Assembly (NCBI GenBank): GCA_031296165.1 | Contig: JARLGF010000138.1 | Location: 1-35,888, forward strand | Direction: 5' to 3' | DNA from: Occallatibacter sp. | Lineage (GTDB): Bacteria; Acidobacteriota; Terriglobia; Terriglobales; Acidobacteriaceae | Length of the DNA stretch: 35,888 nt | Shown: positions 33,050 through 35,888 of the stretch, one piece after another | How positions within the stretch are numbered: position 1 is the stretch's first letter | Layout: every line of letters begins with the position of its first letter | Notes under the pieces: generated by a model | Database searches by the model: none | The model's input: only the letters and a program-made list of their open reading frames with translations | What the model was told of the DNA's origin: nothing | Program-made: the position numbers and the translations under genes

Positions 33050-35888
33050 TCAACCCTTTGCCGGCACGTGTTCCGCCGGCGTTTCTTCCAATTCAGGATT
33101 CGGATTCAATACCGCGGCCACATAGGTGGTCCGCGGCCGGGTATTCTGATCGCCCAGCACCTGGTAGCTCCGCTCATCTCCACGCAGCTTCGCCACCCGG
33201 CTTGTCTTGTCGTTGATATTTCCAAACGTGATCGCCGATGCCGGGCAAGCCTGCTGGCACGCGGTCACAATCTCTCCGTCGCGTACGCCCCGGTTCTCCT
33301 TGTCGGCCTCGATCTTCGCCGCTGAAATGCGCTGAACGCAGTAGCTGCACTTCTCCATCACTCCGCGCGACCGCACTGAAACGTCCGGATTGCGCAGCAG
33401 CTTCAGGCTTTCGGTCTCATAGTCGGAATACAGCAGGAAGTTGAACCGCCGCACCTTGTAGGGGCAGTTGTTCGAGCAGTAGCGTGTGCCCACGCAGCGG
33501 TTGTACACCATGGTGTTCAACCCCTCCGGCGTGTGCACCGTCGCACCTACCGGGCAAACCTGCTCGCAGGGCGCGTTCTCGCAGTGTTGGCAGGCCATGG
33601 GCTGGAAGTGCGCTCGCGGGGCCGACAAATCGCCCTCAAAATAGGTGTCAATGCGCAGCCACTGCATGTTGCGGCCAATGCGCACTTGCTGCTTGCCCAC
33701 CACCGCGATGTTGTTTTCCGCGTAACAGCTCACAATGCACGCATTGCATCCCGTGCAGCTGTTCATGTCGATCGACATGCCCCACGCGTTGTCCGGATAG
33801 GTCCAGTTGGGAAACAGCGAAGTCCCCATCTCCGTCTTCTCGCGCCCTTCGCCCTCGTTGGCAAAGTTCGGATTGGCCTTGAACTCCTCCAACGTCGCGT
33901 AGCGAATGATCCCCCGCTCGCCCAGCGCCTCATCGGCTTCCAGTGAGTTGTTCCCGTTCCCTTGCTGTCCGAATGTCTTGCCCCGGTGATCCTGGAAGTG
34001 GCTCTTGGTGATCGCCGTGCCCCACTTGCCATCCACCTTCCTGATCGATCCCGTTGCGTAGAAAGGCGCCCACGTGTTGCGAATCCGGTAAGCGTCGAAT
34101 CCCGCGCCCCCGGCCACGCGTCCCGTCTGCCGTCCATAGCCCAGGTACACCGTCACCGAGTTATCCGGATGCCCAGGGGCCACGATCACCGGCGCCTTCA
34201 CCTTGCCCCCGCCCACCGTGAGCTCGACAATGTCGTCTTCTTCCAGGCCCAGCCTGCTCAGCGTCGCACCTGAAACAATCGCCGCATTGTCCCAGCTCAG
34301 GTTGGTCACTGGCTTGGGCAGCTCCTGCAGCCAGCCCACATTTGCCCACCGCCCGTCGTACACCGTCGGATCGGGCCTGAAAATGATTTCGATTGAGTCC
34401 TTCGACGTCGGCGCGGGAATATCTGTGACCGGGGTGCCCGTGCCTGCCTTGGATGTCATGTCAAACGCGGTGCCCTCAATCCATCCCGCGTGCAACGCCT
34501 TCCTCCAACCCGTTTCAAAATCGCCTTTGATCACCGGCTTCCACGTCGTACGCACCGCTTCATACGCGCTCAGCATCGGCTCGTCCAGCAGCGTCTGCAA
34601 CACATCGTGCGCCGTTTTCCCGCCATACAGCGGATCGATCAGCGGCTGCACAATCGACACCGTGCCGTCGTACGCCCGCGCATCCGACCACGACTCCAGA
34701 AAATGCGCCGCCGGAATGTGCCAGTGCGCAATCTGTCCCGTCTCGTCCACATGCGAGCCCAGGTACGCCACCGTCTTCGCCTTGTCGAAAGCCGCCGCGA
34801 AATTCAAATCCGCGGGCGCCGTGTAGATCGGGTTGGCATTCAGGATCACCAGCCAATCCACTTTGCCCGCATTGAGGTCGCCCACCAGGCCCTTAATATC
34901 TGCAATCTGATCGGAGGAAAGCGGCTCCAGCGGATCAGACGGGAGAGTAACCTTCGGTGGCGGGAGCCGAAGAACAGCGGTTTTACCGAAATTACCCAGC
35001 GCGCTGTTGATCGCGAAGGCCAGCGCAGCGACCGACGAATCCTGATAGAGCCCCGGAATCACCACACTCTTGCCCGCGTGCGTCTTCAGATCCTTCGCCA
35101 GCGCGGCCAGAAACTTGTTCTGCTCCGGCGTCCAGCTATAGCTCGGAGCATTCACACCCGCGACTCCAACAGCCTTGGCCAACTCCGCCGCAAACGCCGG
35201 AATCTCGCTCGCCCGCAGCCCCAGCCGGTGCTCCGCCTTCAGCCCCGTCGTCGTCGGCGTGCTCTCGATTGCATACAGCCGGTTCAGTTTCTCCGGCGAC
35301 TTCCGCCGCTCCGCGTACTCCCGCACCAGCTTGTGAAATCCCGGATACGTCGCGCCCGACAGAAAATCCGCATCCAGCGAAACAATCACATCCGCATCGG
35401 TCAGCGCGTACTGAACAGTGATTCCCTTTTCCAGCGCCGTTCCCGCCACAGCAGGGTCATACTGCGCCAACTTCGCCTTGGGCCACGCCGCCTGCACCGC
35501 TTTCCACTGCCGCGCCAGCGTCGGCGAAGTAATTGTCGAGCTCAGGAAATAAATTCCCGTCCCGTCCTTGCTCCCTGCAACCTTCAGCCGCAGCGCCTGC
35601 GCAAACTCCGCCCACTCCCGGTTCTCGCCGCGATAAGTCACGTGCTGCGAACGGTCCGGATCGTACAGGTCCAGCAGCGTGCCCTGCGTGAACGGGTCCG
35701 ACGATCCCTGGTTATACGCATGCTCCGGATTGCCGTCGATCTTGATCGGCCGGAACTGGTCGCTCTTCACCAGCAGCGGCACTGCTCCAGTTACAAACGG
35801 ATGCGCTGTGGCAAAGTAATTCGGCTTGCCCAGCACCAGGTCTTCGGGAGCCTTTACATATGGATAGATGGGTTCATCGGGCTGCTTC
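33050..35888 (-). CDS. actB: Alternative complex III iron-sulfur subunit ActB (5' end beyond the window)
   Basis: About 945 codons are visible and the frame stays open through the right edge, so the N-terminus is missing; a GTG at 35836 is not the true start because KQPDEPIYPYVKAPEDL, typical ActB sequence, lies upstream in frame. The first two thirds resemble a molybdopterin oxidoreductase fold that has lost its cofactor in characterised ActB proteins. The last third carries the ferredoxin-like clusters: SCTGCNACIVSC, CQHCENAPCEQVCP, CVGTRYCSNNCP, CSYCVQR and CQQACP, enough for three 4Fe-4S and one 3Fe-4S cluster. It transfers electrons from quinol at ActC to the cytochromes. actA, the pentaheme cytochrome, is expected just beyond the edge. 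Confidence 0.96.
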   Translation of the reverse strand, partial: KQPDEPIYPYVKAPEDLVLGKPNYFATAHPFVTGAVPLLVKSDQFRPIKIDGNPEHAYNQGSSDPFTQGTLLDLYDPDRSQHVTYRGENREWAEFAQALRLKVAGSKDGTGIYFLSSTITSPTLARQWKAVQAAWPKAKLAQYDPAVAGTALEKGITVQYALTDADVIVSLDADFLSGATYPGFHKLVREYAERRKSPEKLNRLYAIESTPTTTGLKAEHRLGLRASEIPAFAAELAKAVGVAGVNAPSYSWTPEQNKFLAALAKDLKTHAGKSVVIPGLYQDSSVAALAFAINSALGNFGKTAVLRLPPPKVTLPSDPLEPLSSDQIADIKGLVGDLNAGKVDWLVILNANPIYTAPADLNFAAAFDKAKTVAYLGSHVDETGQIAHWHIPAAHFLESWSDARAYDGTVSIVQPLIDPLYGGKTAHDVLQTLLDEPMLSAYEAVRTTWKPVIKGDFETGWRKALHAGWIEGTAFDMTSKAGTGTPVTDIPAPTSKDSIEIIFRPDPTVYDGRWANVGWLQELPKPVTNLSWDNAAIVSGATLSRLGLEEDDIVELTVGGGKVKAPVIVAPGHPDNSVTVYLGYGRQTGRVAGGAGFDAYRIRNTWAPFYATGSIRKVDGKWGTAITKSHFQDHRGKTFGQQGNGNNSLEADEALGERGIIRYATLEEFKANPNFANEGEGREKTEMGTSLFPNWTYPDNAWGMSIDMNSCTGCNACIVSCYAENNIAVVGKQQVRIGRNMQWLRIDTYFEGDLSAPRAHFQPMACQHCENAPCEQVCPVGATVHTPEGLNTMVYNRCVGTRYCSNNCPYKVRRFNFLLYSDYETESLKLLRNPDVSVRSRGVMEKCSYCVQRISAAKIEADKENRGVRDGEIVTACQQACPASAITFGNINDKTSRVAKLRGDERSYQVLGDQNTRPRTTYVAAVLNPNPELEETPAEHVPAKG

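Overview
The window is a high-GC stretch of bacterial chromosome that looks like Acidobacteriota (Terriglobia/Acidobacteriaceae type). This is inferred from gene content: an alternative complex III plus caa3 oxidase locus, tonB-exbB-exbD-exbD, very large secreted propeller/ASH-repeat proteins with an unusual C-terminal membrane module, and dispersed GGGTGCCCC-type hairpins. No marker gene fixes the species. Almost everything is on the minus strand; only a DUF2383-type gene (16346-16804) and a possible 35-residue membrane peptide (13315-13422) are on the plus strand. No tRNA, rRNA, CRISPR array or intact insertion sequence was seen.

Layout, left to right. 1-3664: a two-gene unit for a small secreted protein and a 12-blade NHL-repeat secreted protein, closed by an excellent intrinsic terminator. 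3665-5610: about 1.9 kb without a credible gene but full of degenerate dispersed repeats, tandem repeats and palindromes. 5611-9509: a TonB energy-transduction cluster (tonB, exbB, two exbD genes, a TPR lipoprotein), also ending in a strong hairpin. 9676-12718: yajC-secD-secF of the Sec translocon. 12719-14187: a long intergenic gap, a candidate micro-ORF and a secreted protein of unknown function. 14290-16166: gatC-gatA of the tRNA-dependent amidotransferase. 16346-21697: a DUF2383-like gene and a 1558-residue secreted protein in convergent orientation, separated by a perfect 29-bp inverted repeat. 21874-23310: a class II DNA photolyase. 23521-35888: a long respiratory operon, read leftwards from beyond the right edge: actB (5' end missing)-actC-actD-actE-actF-unknown membrane protein-sco-coxB-coxA-coxC-coxD, closed by an intrinsic terminator.

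The respiratory operon works as one electron path. Alternative complex III oxidises quinol and passes electrons through its c-type cytochromes to the cytochrome c domain and CuA centre of CoxB, and then to the A2-type (YSHPxV) heme-copper oxidase CoxA. SCO serves CuA assembly. Overlapping stop/start codons tie many of these genes together. The tonB cluster would use the resulting proton-motive force to energise outer-membrane transport, and SecDF uses the same force for protein export.

The most interesting observation is a C-terminal module shared by two otherwise different giant secreted proteins (201-3197 and 17021-21697). An Ig-like domain appears to be interrupted by a two-helix membrane hairpin with a basic turn and a Cys-Gly/Ser tract, and the last beta strands follow the hairpin. 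Other leads are the 29-bp perfect palindrome, the hairpin repeat inside the respiratory operon, the uncharacterised membrane protein between actF and sco, and the repeat-rich 3.7-5.6 kb gap.
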